Positions 8,105 to 17,006 are shown, numbered from the stretch's first letter. The stretch: DNA of 64,000 nt from CABMKH01 sp040797625 (GCA_052067355.1 JBQHQH010000003.1:163883-227882), one strand, 5' to 3'. Notes: generated from the letters alone by a model not told the origin. A program made the numbers and translations.

Positions 8105-10181
8105 CTATTGACAGTTCCTTTTGTTTTTTCTTTTTTCTATATATGATTATCCCACCAGCAGTAAGTGCAATAGCTATTACGATTCCCCAAAAGACTTTAC
8201 TCTTTAGAATTCCGCTTTTTTCCTCTTCCATAGGAGGGAATTCTCCGCCAAATTCATCATCCATTGGAGGCATGTCCATAACATTTAAAGTGAAGTCTTT
8301 TCTTACTTCTTGCATTTGACCTGTGGAGTCTTCATAGGTAAATACTACTTCTCCTTGTAATTCTCCTTCTGAAGAGGGAATTACATAGCCTTCAAAGTAT
8401 TCACTAGTACCACTACTGAAATTACCTACATAGTATTGGCCGTTTTCTACTTGAAAATCGCCTTCTAACTTTACCATCATATTATATAGAGTGACCTTAC
8501 CAGTATTATAGAATTCTAAGGATATAGGAGTAGATTGTCCTACATAAGCTTCAGGCATATAGGCTATTTCTCCTACATCTAGTTTAGATTGTTGGACTAC
8601 AGGCACTCCTATTAATTCAGTTGCAGTATATGGCTCTCCCTTACTATCTTCATATTCAAAATTAGCTGTGATTATATGCGTCCTTGCTAATGCATCTGGA
8701 ACTGTAAACATCTTGATAGCTTTTTGAACTCTGCCTTTAGGGGGAATAGAGTCAATATAAAAAGTGTTTGAACTATCTACTGGTGTGAATACAGATGAAC
8801 CAGCAGTCTGATCATTTTTAGGATCAGTACCAGTTTCAGAAGTTAAGAAGATCTTTATATTTTTTACAGTTTTGATACTATTTGTATTAAAAAAGGATAA
8901 ATTCATCTGAAATGTTTCTCCTGCTCTTATAAGCTGAGGTTCAAAATTGTATTTATCTATTATCAATTTAGGTACTGACTTATTGTCACCTGAAGGATCT
9001 TCAGAAAATATTCCAACATATTGATTTAAGGTATGGGGTTCTTCATCATCACCTAATAATTCATCTTCATACTGTACCTTGATCTCTATAGGATAATTCT
9101 TGGTTTCTGCAGACTTAGTAGTCAAAAATTTAAAATTCACTTCTTGGCTTTCACCAGGAGGAAGTGTATCTATTTTTATTGTACTTACAGATTTTGGAAC
9201 TAATCCTTCTATATCCGTACTTTCCGCTTTGATGACTATATTTTCTGCATCTACTTGTCCTTGATTTCTAATCTCAAAATCTATATTTACTTCCTTATTC
9301 TGTCCAATTGGACCTTCAGGGTATTGAATATTTTCTATTATCAAGTTAGAATTTCTATTCTTGTTGGAATTGATGTTTATAAAGAATTTGCTAGCATCTT
9401 TATACTCAAATTCCTCATCTTTCTCATCCTTGTAGTTTAAGTGTAGCTCTAGTTCGTGACTTCCAGATTTGATTTTATCTGAAGACTTTAGCTCGAAGTA
9501 TACAAAGACAATGTCTTTTTTATCTAATTTGCTGAGAATCTTATTGCTTAATCCATTACTTAGAAAAAAACTATCTCCAGATAAACCATCTATGGATATC
9601 TTTATATCTTTGGCAGTATTTTCTCCTTCATTTTCCAATTGAAATCCAACTAACACATCATCCCCAGGATTTACATAACTATTGGGGATAATCTCCACGT
9701 GTTTTACGACTACCTGTGGAGAATCTGTTTTATTACTTACACGTATAAATATCTTTTCAGAAGTTTCGAATTTTTTAGGATAATAAGAGTCATCATTTTC
9801 ATAGCTTATATTTATTTGCATTACAAAACTTCCTTTTTTAGCACTCTCATCTATTTTGACTCTAAAAGATGCTTCTTTAGATTTTCCAGCAGATATATAG
9901 GATATACTATCATAGCCTGAACCGTCTATGTATACATCAGTGGAGCCTTCTATTTCTGCTTTAACGCTGATATTATTTGCATCAAAGTCACTATTGTTTT
10001 TTATCTTTACTGGTATCTTTATAGAATCGCCAGGATCTCCAGTAAAGGTTTTTTTGCTAGTTACATATAGTCTAGGTTCTTCAATTTCATCATCATTGGC
10101 AGCCCATCCTATATTAGGTATTAGATTTATGACTAATAATAATGTCAAAATACTACAAACAATTCTCTTCATTGTGTACAT
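8097..10181 (-). CDS. secreted, membrane-anchored CARDB/Ig-like repeat protein of the ABC operon
   Basis: A 694-residue extracytoplasmic protein. The signal peptide covers residues 1-28 (MKRIVCSILTLLLVINLIP, ending near GWAA). It then has about five to six beta-sandwich units of 100-120 residues with CARDB-like signatures such as GDSIKIPVKIKNNSDFDANN, EVNIDFEIRNQGQVDAENI and STPISLEFYNTGKVTLYN. An acidic Pro-rich linker (PPMDDEFGGEFPPMEEE) leads to one C-terminal helix near 660-680 and a Lys-rich cytoplasmic tail. Its place between ATPase and permease suggests it takes the role of the periplasmic adaptor in MacA-MacB systems; this is inference. Starts at 10181 or 10172 are both possible. It overlaps the ATPase gene by 29 bases. 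Confidence 0.8.
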   Translation of the reverse strand: MYTMKRIVCSILTLLLVINLIPNIGWAANDDEIEEPRLYVTSKKTFTGDPGDSIKIPVKIKNNSDFDANNISVKAEIEGSTDVYIDGSGYDSISYISAGKSKEASFRVKIDESAKKGSFVMQINISYENDDSYYPKKFETSEKIFIRVSNKTDSPQVVVKHVEIIPNSYVNPGDDVLVGFQLENEGENTAKDIKISIDGLSGDSFFLSNGLSNKILSKLDKKDIVFVYFELKSSDKIKSGSHELELHLNYKDEKDEEFEYKDASKFFININSNKNRNSNLIIENIQYPEGPIGQNKEVNIDFEIRNQGQVDAENIVIKAESTDIEGLVPKSVSTIKIDTLPPGESQEVNFKFLTTKSAETKNYPIEIKVQYEDELLGDDEEPHTLNQYVGIFSEDPSGDNKSVPKLIIDKYNFEPQLIRAGETFQMNLSFFNTNSIKTVKNIKIFLTSETGTDPKNDQTAGSSVFTPVDSSNTFYIDSIPPKGRVQKAIKMFTVPDALARTHIITANFEYEDSKGEPYTATELIGVPVVQQSKLDVGEIAYMPEAYVGQSTPISLEFYNTGKVTLYNMMVKLEGDFQVENGQYYVGNFSSGTSEYFEGYVIPSSEGELQGEVVFTYEDSTGQMQEVRKDFTLNVMDMPPMDDEFGGEFPPMEEEKSGILKSKVFWGIVIAIALTAGGIIIYRKKKKQKELSIDE

Positions 10182-10887
10182 TTCCCTCCTCTAAAAGTTC
10201 CTCATTTATAGCTATCTTTTCGATATTTCCATCCCTAATATAAACAACTCTATGGGCATAGATTGAGATTTCTGTATCGTGTGTTACTATGATGAGGGTT
10301 TGATTCCATTCCTTTGCCATCCCCGTGATTAGATCCATTATTTCAAAGGTAGTTTTAGTATCTAGATTTCCTGTAGGCTCATCAGCAAAGACTATTTTAG
10401 GTCTATCTACAAAGGCTCTAGCAATACTTACCCTTTGTTGTTGACCACCACTCATTTCTGATGGTTTATGATGGAGTCTTTTACTTAGACCTACATTTTT
10501 CAACATATCAGTTGCCATCTTATCTCTCTTTGCCTTTGGAACACCTTTGAATGTGAGACCTAGACTTACATTTTCTAAAGCAGATAGTGTGGGAATTAGA
10601 TTATAAGATTGGAAGACAAATCCAACGTTTAATTGACGAAATTTGGTTAGGTCTCTTTCATTCATCTTTTCTAGATGATGATTTCGGATAACTATCTCTC
10701 CCTTAGTGGGTTTCTCTAAGCCTGCCATCATATTTAATAAGGTACTCTTCCCAGAACCAGATGTACCCAATAGACATATAAATTCTCTATCTTTAATGGA
10801 AAGATTTATATCGTTTAACGCAACTATTTTTTCATCGCCCATTCTATATACTTTTCTTAGATTTTTTAATACTATTAAATCCTTCAA
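10153..10887 (-). CDS. ABC transporter ATP-binding protein (LolD/MacB type)
   Basis: Cytoplasmic ATPase of the exporter encoded with the two genes downstream. Walker A is GTSGSGKST, the Q-loop is in VFQSYNLIPTLSALENV, the signature is MSGGQQQRVSIARA, Walker B is IVFADEPTGNLD and the switch His is in IIVTHD. The reading frame can start at an ATG at 10905, but the only ribosome site (GGGAGG) lies inside that stretch, so a TTG at 10887 (10 bases downstream of GGAGG) or 10893 is more likely. First gene of the cassette, with a 500-base intergenic region to the divergent fba gene. Confidence 0.92.
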   Translation of the reverse strand: MKDLIVLKNLRKVYRMGDEKIVALNDINLSIKDREFICLLGTSGSGKSTLLNMMAGLEKPTKGEIVIRNHHLEKMNERDLTKFRQLNVGFVFQSYNLIPTLSALENVSLGLTFKGVPKAKRDKMATDMLKNVGLSKRLHHKPSEMSGGQQQRVSIARAFVDRPKIVFADEPTGNLDTKTTFEIMDLITGMAKEWNQTLIIVTHDTEISIYAHRVVYIRDGNIEKIAINEELLEEGNVHNEENCL

Positions 10888-11092
10888 TGACAACACACCT
10901 CCCATTAGGATTACACTATCATTCTAACACATAAGCATAAATCAAATGGTTACAATATTATTAAGATTTTAAAGCTCTGATATATGTAGATTAAAGTAAT
11001 TGTACCATAATAACATGGTCTAAATAATTACAATTTAGTAAGTTTGATTCAATGGTCTATAACTTTATAAGTAATAGATGTATTACAGATAA

Positions 11093-11128
11093 CCTTGACT
11101 TTAGTTTCGCGGAACAGATCAAGGTTAA
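11093..11128 (+). other. stem-loop in the fba upstream region
   Basis: AACCTTGA pairs perfectly with TCAAGGTT, and an inner GTT/AAC stem encloses TCGCGG. There is no T run after it, so it is not a simple terminator. It lies upstream of both candidate fba promoters, so it belongs to fba mRNA only if there is a further upstream start. Confidence 0.4.
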
Positions 11129-11283
11129 AAGCTGATAAGCCTTTAATAAGTGGAAGTTAAGAAAATAAAATTTATGATTTTATGCTAGTCTATGATACAT
11201 AGTGAAATGTGACCTAGAGTGTCAAACTCCAAGGATATAAGTATTCTTTACAAAAATTTATTATGGAGAATAGACGATTTCTG

Positions 11284-11292
11284 TGTTATAAT
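11284..11292 (+). promoter_or_regulatory. extended -10, distal fba promoter candidate
   Basis: TGTTATAAT, an exact extended -10, without a clear -35. It would give a leader of about 120 bases. Confidence 0.4.
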
Positions 11293-11379
11293 AGGGTCAA
11301 TAATAGCAGAAAGAGTTATGCTAGGGAAATTTTTCATATAGAAATCTATGGAACATTTGATTTTTATGTAGGATAATAG

Positions 11380-11388
11380 TGGTATAAT
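11380..11388 (+). promoter_or_regulatory. extended -10, proximal fba promoter
   Basis: TGGTATAAT, an exact extended -10, 31 bases before the fba ATG. A TTGATT lies 20 bases upstream, too far for a standard -35. Confidence 0.5.
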
Positions 11389-11419
11389 ATGATTAATAAT
11401 AAAACTGGAAGGTGATTAG

Positions 11420-12277
11420 ATGTTATTAACAGGTAAAGAATTGTTATTAGATGCACAAAAGAACAAATATGCAGTAGGTGCTTTTAATATCAATAATATG
11501 GAGATTATACAAGCTATAGTAAGTGCAGCAGAAGAATTAAATTCTCCAGTTATTATTCAAGCAAGTCAAGGAGGACTTAAATACGCAGGAGTTGAATATA
11601 TTGCAGCTCTTGGGAAATTAGCAGGAAGAAATAGTAGAGTTCCAGTAGCGCTTCATTTAGATCATGGTACAGATTTTGATCAGGTAATGCAATGTATTAG
11701 AAATGGATTTACATCAGTAATGATCGATGGTTCTAGATTCCCATTAGAGGAAAATATTGAATTTACAAAGAAAGTAGTAGATATAGCTCATTCAGTTGGA
11801 GTTACAGTAGAAGCTGAATTAGGGAAAATAGGAGGTACAGAAGACCATATTACTGTAAGTGAAAGAGATGCCACATTTACAGATCCTGAAGAGGCTAGGA
11901 TGTTTGTAGAGCAAACTGGTGTAGACTATTTAGCAATAGCAGTAGGTACAGCTCACGGTGTATACAAAGGTGAACCTAAATTAGATTATGATAGGATTAA
12001 AGCTATTAGAGAAGTAGTAGATGTACCATTGGTATTACATGGTTCAAGTGGAGTGCCTTCAGAGAGTTTACAAAAAGCTATTCCTCTTGGAATCTGTAAG
12101 ATAAATATAGATACAGATATTAGAGCTTCTTTTGCTAAGGCTGTTAACGAGTTTGTAAAAGAGAATCCAGATGAAATAGATCCAAGAAAGATATTGTCAC
12201 CAGCTACAAAAGCTATGAAAGAAGTAATAATGGAGAAGATGAATATATTCGGTTCAGCGGGAAAGGCTTGGAGATAG
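11420..12277 (+). CDS. fba: class II fructose-1,6-bisphosphate aldolase
   Basis: Cleaves fructose-1,6-bisphosphate to dihydroxyacetone phosphate and glyceraldehyde-3-phosphate using zinc; it acts in glycolysis and gluconeogenesis. 285 residues is normal for the short FbaA/GatY/KbaY branch. The zinc motif is HLDHG near residue 80, the acidic pair EAELGKIGG is near 130, AVGTAHGVYKG gives a further His, and VLHGSSGVP gives the last zinc His. Strict assignment as fructose rather than tagatose aldolase rests on context: fsa/tal follows and glpX is next. AAGGTGATT precedes the ATG. Confidence 0.93.
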   Translation: MLLTGKELLLDAQKNKYAVGAFNINNMEIIQAIVSAAEELNSPVIIQASQGGLKYAGVEYIAALGKLAGRNSRVPVALHLDHGTDFDQVMQCIRNGFTSVMIDGSRFPLEENIEFTKKVVDIAHSVGVTVEAELGKIGGTEDHITVSERDATFTDPEEARMFVEQTGVDYLAIAVGTAHGVYKGEPKLDYDRIKAIREVVDVPLVLHGSSGVPSESLQKAIPLGICKINIDTDIRASFAKAVNEFVKENPDEIDPRKILSPATKAMKEVIMEKMNIFGSAGKAWR

Positions 12278-12312
12278 AATTCTAAATTTTGAATTACAAA
12301 AGGGGTGTGCGG

Positions 12313-12951
12313 ATGAAGTTATTTATTGATACTGCTAATATCCAAGAGATAAAAGAGGTTAATGATTGGGGGGTTATCTGTGGTGTAACTACTAACCCCA
12401 GCTTAATTGCTAAAGAGGGAAGAGATTTTAAAGAAGTAATAAGGGAAATTGCAGATATAGTAGATGGACCTATTAGTGCTGAAGTTATTTCTCTTGAAAG
12501 AGAAGGGATGATTCAGGAAGCTAGAGAGTTGGCGAAGATACATCCCAATATAGTCATCAAGATTCCCATGACTAAAGAAGGTCTAAAGGCTGTGAAGGTA
12601 TTATCACAGGAGGGAATAAAGACTAATGTGACTTTGATATTCTCACCTAATCAAGCTCTATTAGCTGCTCGAGCTGGAGCATCTTATGTAAGTCCTTTTG
12701 TAGGGAGAATGGATGATATAGGAAATGAAGGATTATATATCATAGAAGATATAGTTCAGATTTTTGACATGCATAATATAGACACAGAGATAATAGCTGC
12801 TAGTATTAGACATCCTATCCACGTTTTAGATGCTGCCAAGGCTGGCTCCCATATAGCTACCATACCATATAGTATATTCATACAGATGTTGGGGCATCCT
12901 CTTACTGATATAGGAATAGAAAAATTCTTAAAAGATTGGAATAGTCTATAG
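12313..12951 (+). CDS. fsa: fructose-6-phosphate aldolase / small transaldolase (TalC family)
   Basis: A (beta/alpha)8 Schiff-base aldolase of 212 residues. Start motif MKLFIDTANIQEI; GVTTNPSLIAKE; the Schiff-base Lys lies in VIKIPMT near residue 85; SPFVGRMDD and AASIRHPIHV complete the family pattern. This subfamily is either transaldolase or fructose-6-phosphate aldolase, and sequence alone does not settle which. The longest frame begins at 12289, but AGGGG is 7-8 bases before the ATG at 12313. Its neighbours fba, glpX and rpiB support a non-oxidative pentose phosphate role, as in the B. subtilis fbaA-ywjH pair. Confidence 0.92.
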   Translation: MKLFIDTANIQEIKEVNDWGVICGVTTNPSLIAKEGRDFKEVIREIADIVDGPISAEVISLEREGMIQEARELAKIHPNIVIKIPMTKEGLKAVKVLSQEGIKTNVTLIFSPNQALLAARAGASYVSPFVGRMDDIGNEGLYIIEDIVQIFDMHNIDTEIIAASIRHPIHVLDAAKAGSHIATIPYSIFIQMLGHPLTDIGIEKFLKDWNSL

Positions 12952-12966
12952 GGATATTCCCTATAG
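12946..12966 (+). terminator. hairpin over the fsa stop codon
   Basis: CTATAGGGA and TCCCTATAG form a perfect 9-bp stem with a 3-base loop. The TAG stop is in the left arm. Only a weak T-rich stretch follows. Confidence 0.5.
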
Positions 12967-13028
12967 CTATTTCTATACCTATATGATCTAATCCCCTTAT
13001 CCCATAGAAGTGTTTTAATGGTTTTTCT

Positions 13029-13130
13029 TATGACTAATAGGGAAGTTCTACTTATGTAATATAAACTAACAGGAACTTTTCATCAGTAAATTTTAAAAAG
13101 GCTATATTACTGTGTTTTGTTACCTTTTTT
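13029..13130 (+). repeat. intergenic repeat R1, degenerate copy
   Basis: Begins GACTAATAGGGAAGTT and has GGAACTTTTCATCAG, matching the R1 family seen better at 13131, 26006 and 35831; ends in a T run. It lies head to tail with the next copy, filling the fsa-glpX gap. Confidence 0.5.
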
Positions 13131-13240
13131 ATTAACGAAGAGGAAAGTTCTCATTTTAAAATATAAATCGATATGAACTTTCCGCTATGAGTTTCAAAAA
13201 GTTATCTTAAAATGTTTTGATAGAATTTTTTTTATTTTAG
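13131..13240 (+). repeat. intergenic repeat R1, good copy
   Basis: AACGAAGAGGAAAGTT then, about 26 bases later, ATATGAACTTTCCG, so AGGAAAGTT pairs with AACTTTCC. It continues ATGAGTTT...CAAAAAG and closes with a T-rich tail. It is closely similar over its full length to the copy at 26006, and in the same orientation as the flanking genes. Confidence 0.75.
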
Positions 13241-13276
13241 AGGGATTTCCTTATAAAAAACCGGAGGTGTTGTTTA

Positions 13277-14245
13277 ATGGATAGAAATTTGCCCGTAAAT
13301 TTAGGACGAGTAACAGAGGCAGCTGCTTTAGCCAGCGCAAAGTTTTTAGGTAGAGGAGATAAGAACCAAGCAGATCAAGCTGCAGTCGATGCCATGAGAA
13401 GAATGTTTGATACAATAGATATTGATGGAACTGTAGTAATAGGTGAGGGAGAATTAGATGAGGCACCTATGTTATATATAGGAGAGCAGATTGGAACAGC
13501 AGGATCAGATGATTTAAAAGTAGATATTGCAGTTGATCCATTAGATGGCACTTTATCTGTAGCTAATGGACTTCCAAATGCAATTTCCGTAGTAGCAGTT
13601 GCACCAAAGGGATGTCTATTACATGCTCCAGATACTTATATGAAGAAAATTGCAGTAGGTCCTAGGGCAAAAGGGGTTATAGATATACATAACTCTGTAG
13701 AGACAAATATTAAAAATGTAGCTAAGGCTTTAAAAAAAGATATAAGTGATATAACTGTAGTAGTTATAGATAGACCAAGGCATAAGGGATTAGTAGAGCA
13801 AATTCGTGAAGCTGGTGCTAGAATCAAGATGATCAGTGATGGCGATGTATTAGGAGCTATATCTACTTGCTTTGAATATACAGGTGTAGACATATTGATG
13901 GGAATAGGGGGTGCTCCTGAAGGAGTTATTGCAGCAGCAGCTCTTAAATGCATAGGTGGAGAGTTGCAGGGACAACTTATGCCAGCTACAGAGGAGCAAA
14001 GACAGAGATGTATCGATATGGGATCTGATATAGATAAGGTCTATTATATAGATGATTTGGCAAAGGGAAATGAAATGGCTTTTGCAGCAACAGGAGTATC
14101 CTATGGTGAACTATTACAAGGTGTTAAATATATGGAGAATAATACAGCTACAACCCATACTTTAGTTTTGAGAATGGAGACAGGCACAATTAGATTTATA
14201 AACTCTATACATCAATTAGATAGAAAACCAGAATATGCAAAATAA
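13277..14245 (+). CDS. glpX: fructose-1,6-bisphosphatase, class II (GlpX)
   Basis: Removes the C1 phosphate of fructose-1,6-bisphosphate for gluconeogenesis; metal-dependent. At 322 residues it is a full-length GlpX. Key motifs are GTVVIGEGELDEAPM, the metal-binding AVDPLDGT near residue 95, GIGGAPEGVIAAAALKC and GATGVSYGELLQGV-like ATGVSYGELL. GGAGGT lies 8 bases before the ATG. It stands between fsa and rho as in B. subtilis, except that the murAZ copy found there is missing here. Confidence 0.95.
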   Translation: MDRNLPVNLGRVTEAAALASAKFLGRGDKNQADQAAVDAMRRMFDTIDIDGTVVIGEGELDEAPMLYIGEQIGTAGSDDLKVDIAVDPLDGTLSVANGLPNAISVVAVAPKGCLLHAPDTYMKKIAVGPRAKGVIDIHNSVETNIKNVAKALKKDISDITVVVIDRPRHKGLVEQIREAGARIKMISDGDVLGAISTCFEYTGVDILMGIGGAPEGVIAAAALKCIGGELQGQLMPATEEQRQRCIDMGSDIDKVYYIDDLAKGNEMAFAATGVSYGELLQGVKYMENNTATTHTLVLRMETGTIRFINSIHQLDRKPEYAK

Positions 14246-14345
14246 ACAGATGTAAAAAGCAGAGAATAGATAATTGGGAATAGATGATGTTTTATCTATT
14301 ATCTCTCATCTACGATCTGTTATCTATAAAAAGAGGGGTGTCGTT

Positions 14346-15674
14346 TTGAATTTCGGTGAATTACAAGGTAAAAGAATTATGGAACTAAGAGAAATAGCAA
14401 AGAATAGAGGTATACCTAGTCCATATAGATATAAGAAGGATGAGTTGATAAATTTGATATTAAAAGAGGATAAGGGAGAATCTGAGAAGATAGATATATC
14501 AGATATAAATATAGATGATCTATCAGATAAGGCAACAGAAGAGATAGAACAATTGGAAGATATAGATATGGCCGAAGGCATTTTAGAGATTCATACAGAT
14601 GGATATGGATTTTTAAGGAGAGACAATTATCAGTCTGGAGATGATGATATATATATATCACCTTCTCAGATTAGAAGATTTAAACTTCAAACTGGGGATA
14701 AGGTATCAGGGGTTACTAGACCTCCTAAGTCTGGAGAAAAGTTTAAGGCTTTATTATATGTGAAATCTGTAAATGATATGAATCCTGAAACAGCTACTAG
14801 AAGACCTAATTTTGATACTCTAACTCCAATATATCCAAGAGAAAGACTTGAATTAGAGACAGTTCCTAGTGAATTTGCCATGAGAATGATAGACTTAGTT
14901 GCTCCAATAGGAAAAGGGCAAAGAGGAATGATAGTATCTCCTCCAAAAGCAGGGAAGACCACTTTACTTAAGATGATTGCAAATTCAATAGCAACTAATC
15001 ATCCAGAGGTAGAAATCATTATATTATTAATAGACGAACGTCCCGAAGAGGTAACAGATATGAAGAGATCCGTAAAAGGAGATGTAATCTATTCTACATT
15101 TGATGAGTTACCTAAAAATCATACGAAAGTAGCAGAAATAGTCTTTGAAAGGGCAAAGAGACTTGTGGAGCATGGAAAGGATGTAGTAATATTATTAGAT
15201 AGTATTACTAGACTTGCAAGGGCATATAACTTGACTATACCTGCATCTGGAAGGACACTTTCGGGAGGATTAGATCCAGGAGCACTTCACAAGCCTAAGA
15301 GGTTTTTCGGGGCAGCTAGAAATTTAGAAGAAGGTGGAAGCCTTACTATACTTGCTACGGCTTTAGTAGAGACAGGTAGTAGAATGGATGATGTAATATT
15401 TGAAGAGTTTAAAGGAACTGGAAATATGGAAATTCATCTAGATAGGAAATTATCAGAGAAGAGAATATTCCCAGCAATAGACATAAATAAATCAGGGACT
15501 AGAAGAGAAGAGTTATTACTTACTCAGAGAGAATTGGAAACTGTATGGGCTATGAGAAAGGCCATGGGAAATGCATCAACTCTAGAGGTTACAGAGGCCT
15601 TTATTGACCAATTAGTGCAGACAAAGACAAATGACGAGTTTATAAATGACATGAGAAATAAAATTTGGATTTAG
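14346..15674 (+). CDS. rho: transcription termination factor Rho
   Basis: Hexameric RNA helicase that ends transcription at Rho-dependent sites. The order is an N-terminal Rho_N helix bundle (ELREIAKNRGIP...KKDELINLIL), a short acidic linker, the cold-shock-like RNA-binding domain beginning GILEIHTDGYGFLR, then the ATPase with Walker A SPPKAGKTTLLK, Walker B VVILLDSITRLARAYN and the Q-loop region ASGRTLSGGLD. An in-frame ATG exists at 14274, but its extra 24 residues are not Rho-like, and GAGGGG sits 7 bases before the TTG at 14346, which gives 442 residues. Confidence 0.96.
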   Translation: MNFGELQGKRIMELREIAKNRGIPSPYRYKKDELINLILKEDKGESEKIDISDINIDDLSDKATEEIEQLEDIDMAEGILEIHTDGYGFLRRDNYQSGDDDIYISPSQIRRFKLQTGDKVSGVTRPPKSGEKFKALLYVKSVNDMNPETATRRPNFDTLTPIYPRERLELETVPSEFAMRMIDLVAPIGKGQRGMIVSPPKAGKTTLLKMIANSIATNHPEVEIIILLIDERPEEVTDMKRSVKGDVIYSTFDELPKNHTKVAEIVFERAKRLVEHGKDVVILLDSITRLARAYNLTIPASGRTLSGGLDPGALHKPKRFFGAARNLEEGGSLTILATALVETGSRMDDVIFEEFKGTGNMEIHLDRKLSEKRIFPAIDINKSGTRREELLLTQRELETVWAMRKAMGNASTLEVTEAFIDQLVQTKTNDEFINDMRNKIWI

Positions 15675-15703
15675 TTGATATAAGAAAATTTTTATGCTAT
15701 AAT
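15675..15703 (+). promoter_or_regulatory. rpmE promoter
   Basis: TTGATA, 17 bases, TATAAT: a near-consensus sigma-A promoter that begins immediately after the rho stop codon. Confidence 0.75.
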
Positions 15704-15765
15704 CTAATGGTTGAAATTGATAATATGTCTTTGTGATATATAGGATTCAGAAAGAGGTGAAATTA

Positions 15766-15966
15766 GTGAAACAAGGTATTCATCCAAAATATGTAGAAGC
15801 TACAGTAACATGCGCTTGTGGCAATACATTTAAAACTGGTTCAACAAAGGAAAACCTAAAGGTAGAAATTTGTTCAGAATGTCACCCATTCTTTACAGGT
15901 AGACAAAAATTTGCTGAACGTGGTGGTCGTGTGGAAAAATTCAAAAAGAAATACAATATGGACTAA
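15766..15966 (+). CDS. rpmE: 50S ribosomal protein L31, zinc-binding type
   Basis: Component of the large ribosomal subunit. It is a 66-residue protein with the four-Cys zinc ribbon (CACG near residue 16 and CSEC near 36), so it is the zinc-containing form rather than the Cys-free paralogue used in zinc starvation. HPFFTGRQKF is the L31 signature. The frame opens at 15733, but the GTG at 15766 has GAGGTG 6 bases before it and gives the standard N-terminus MKQGIHPKY. Own promoter and terminator. Position after rho is conserved in Firmicutes. Confidence 0.96.
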   Translation: MKQGIHPKYVEATVTCACGNTFKTGSTKENLKVEICSECHPFFTGRQKFAERGGRVEKFKKKYNMD

Positions 15967-15982
15967 TTTCTTCAAAAAACTT

Positions 15983-16015
15983 AGGTTAGTTGCAAGAGCA
16001 TCTAACCTTTTTTTG
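15983..16015 (+). terminator. rpmE terminator
   Basis: AGGTTAG and CTAACCT stem with a 12-base loop, followed by seven T residues. Confidence 0.85.
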
Positions 16016-16055
16016 AAGGTTTTTTGAGGAGAGTAGAGTAAAGGTTGTGAAATAA

Positions 16056-17006
16056 TTGAGTAAAAAGAATTCTGAACTCAATCCAAAACATAAAACCAGC
16101 ATAGGCGGTCAGGCTCTCATTGAGGGAATAATGATGAGAGGACCTAAGAAGATATCTATTGCCGTGAGAAAACCAGATGATGATATCGAAGTAAAGGTAG
16201 ACGATTTAAATACGCTTGCTATGAGACATAAGATATTTGGACTTCCATTCATAAGGGGAGTGGTAGGTTTAATTGAAGCTATGATCATTGGGACTAAGGC
16301 TTTGACATATTCAGCTGAATTTTATGAAGAGGAAGAAATAGAGGAAGGGAAAGAGAGCTGGACTAAGAAGATATTCAAGGATAAGGCAGAAGATGTAGAG
16401 ATGTTTATTACAGTAATGGTATCTATTATATTATCCTTTGGTATTTTTATGCTCTTACCTAGTTTTTTGACAAATCTTTTTAAAGACAATATAGATAATC
16501 ATATACTTTTAAATCTAATAGAGGGCTTGACTAGGGTAATTATATTCTTTATATATGTAATATGGATTTCCAGATTAGATGATATTAAGAGAGTATTTGA
16601 ATATCATGGAGCAGAACATAAATCCATACATTGCTATGAAAATGAAAGAGAATTGACAGTAGAGAATGTAAAGAAGTATCCAATATTACATCCAAGATGT
16701 GGTACTAGTTTTCTATTCATGGTTATGATAGTCAGCATATTCGTATTGTCTTTCTTTGGATGGCCTAATCCTATACAGAGGGTGCTAATAAGGCTAATCA
16801 TGTTTCCAGTTATAGCTGGAATATCCTACGAAATAAATAGAATAATTGGAAGAAGCAATTCAAAATTCTGTTATTTATTATCATATCCTGGGCTTATGGT
16901 ACAGAAGTTAGCAACTGTAAAAGAGCCAGATGATGAACAGATACAGGTAGCCATTGAAGCCCTAAAAGCTGTAATACCAGAAAACAGGGAGGAAGATGTG
17001 TGGTAA
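16056..17006 (+). CDS. DUF1385 membrane protein (YqhQ family)
   Basis: Conserved in Gram-positive bacteria; function not established. It has the family start SIGGQALIEGIMMRGP, followed by LPFIRGVVGLIEAM. Hydrophobic helices are near residues 122-142, 158-175, 225-243 and 250-270. The central EYHGAEHKSIHCYE and the later LHPRCGTSF are highly conserved His/Cys motifs that look like a metal or catalytic site; this is inference. The TTG start at 16056 has only a weak AAAGG site. It overlaps prmC by 7 bases, so the two are coupled. Confidence 0.85.
   Translation: MSKKNSELNPKHKTSIGGQALIEGIMMRGPKKISIAVRKPDDDIEVKVDDLNTLAMRHKIFGLPFIRGVVGLIEAMIIGTKALTYSAEFYEEEEIEEGKESWTKKIFKDKAEDVEMFITVMVSIILSFGIFMLLPSFLTNLFKDNIDNHILLNLIEGLTRVIIFFIYVIWISRLDDIKRVFEYHGAEHKSIHCYENERELTVENVKKYPILHPRCGTSFLFMVMIVSIFVLSFFGWPNPIQRVLIRLIMFPVIAGISYEINRIIGRSNSKFCYLLSYPGLMVQKLATVKEPDDEQIQVAIEALKAVIPENREEDVW

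Larger units (their letters stand above)
10906..11419. other. 514-base divergent intergenic region with hairpins before fba
   Basis: No plausible gene. It contains a hairpin at about 10995-11032 (GTAATTGTACCAT pairing with ATGGT and ATAATTAC) and a second, better one at 11093-11128, plus two extended -10 elements. It is probably the fba regulatory region and the start region of the ABC operon. I recognise no named riboswitch. Confidence 0.5.

Noticed and set aside
11260..11292. GACGATT near 11270 as a further site of the hut-type element
   Set aside because: It lies only 7 bases before a TATAAT, not at the -35 position, and fba has no link to histidine; likely chance.
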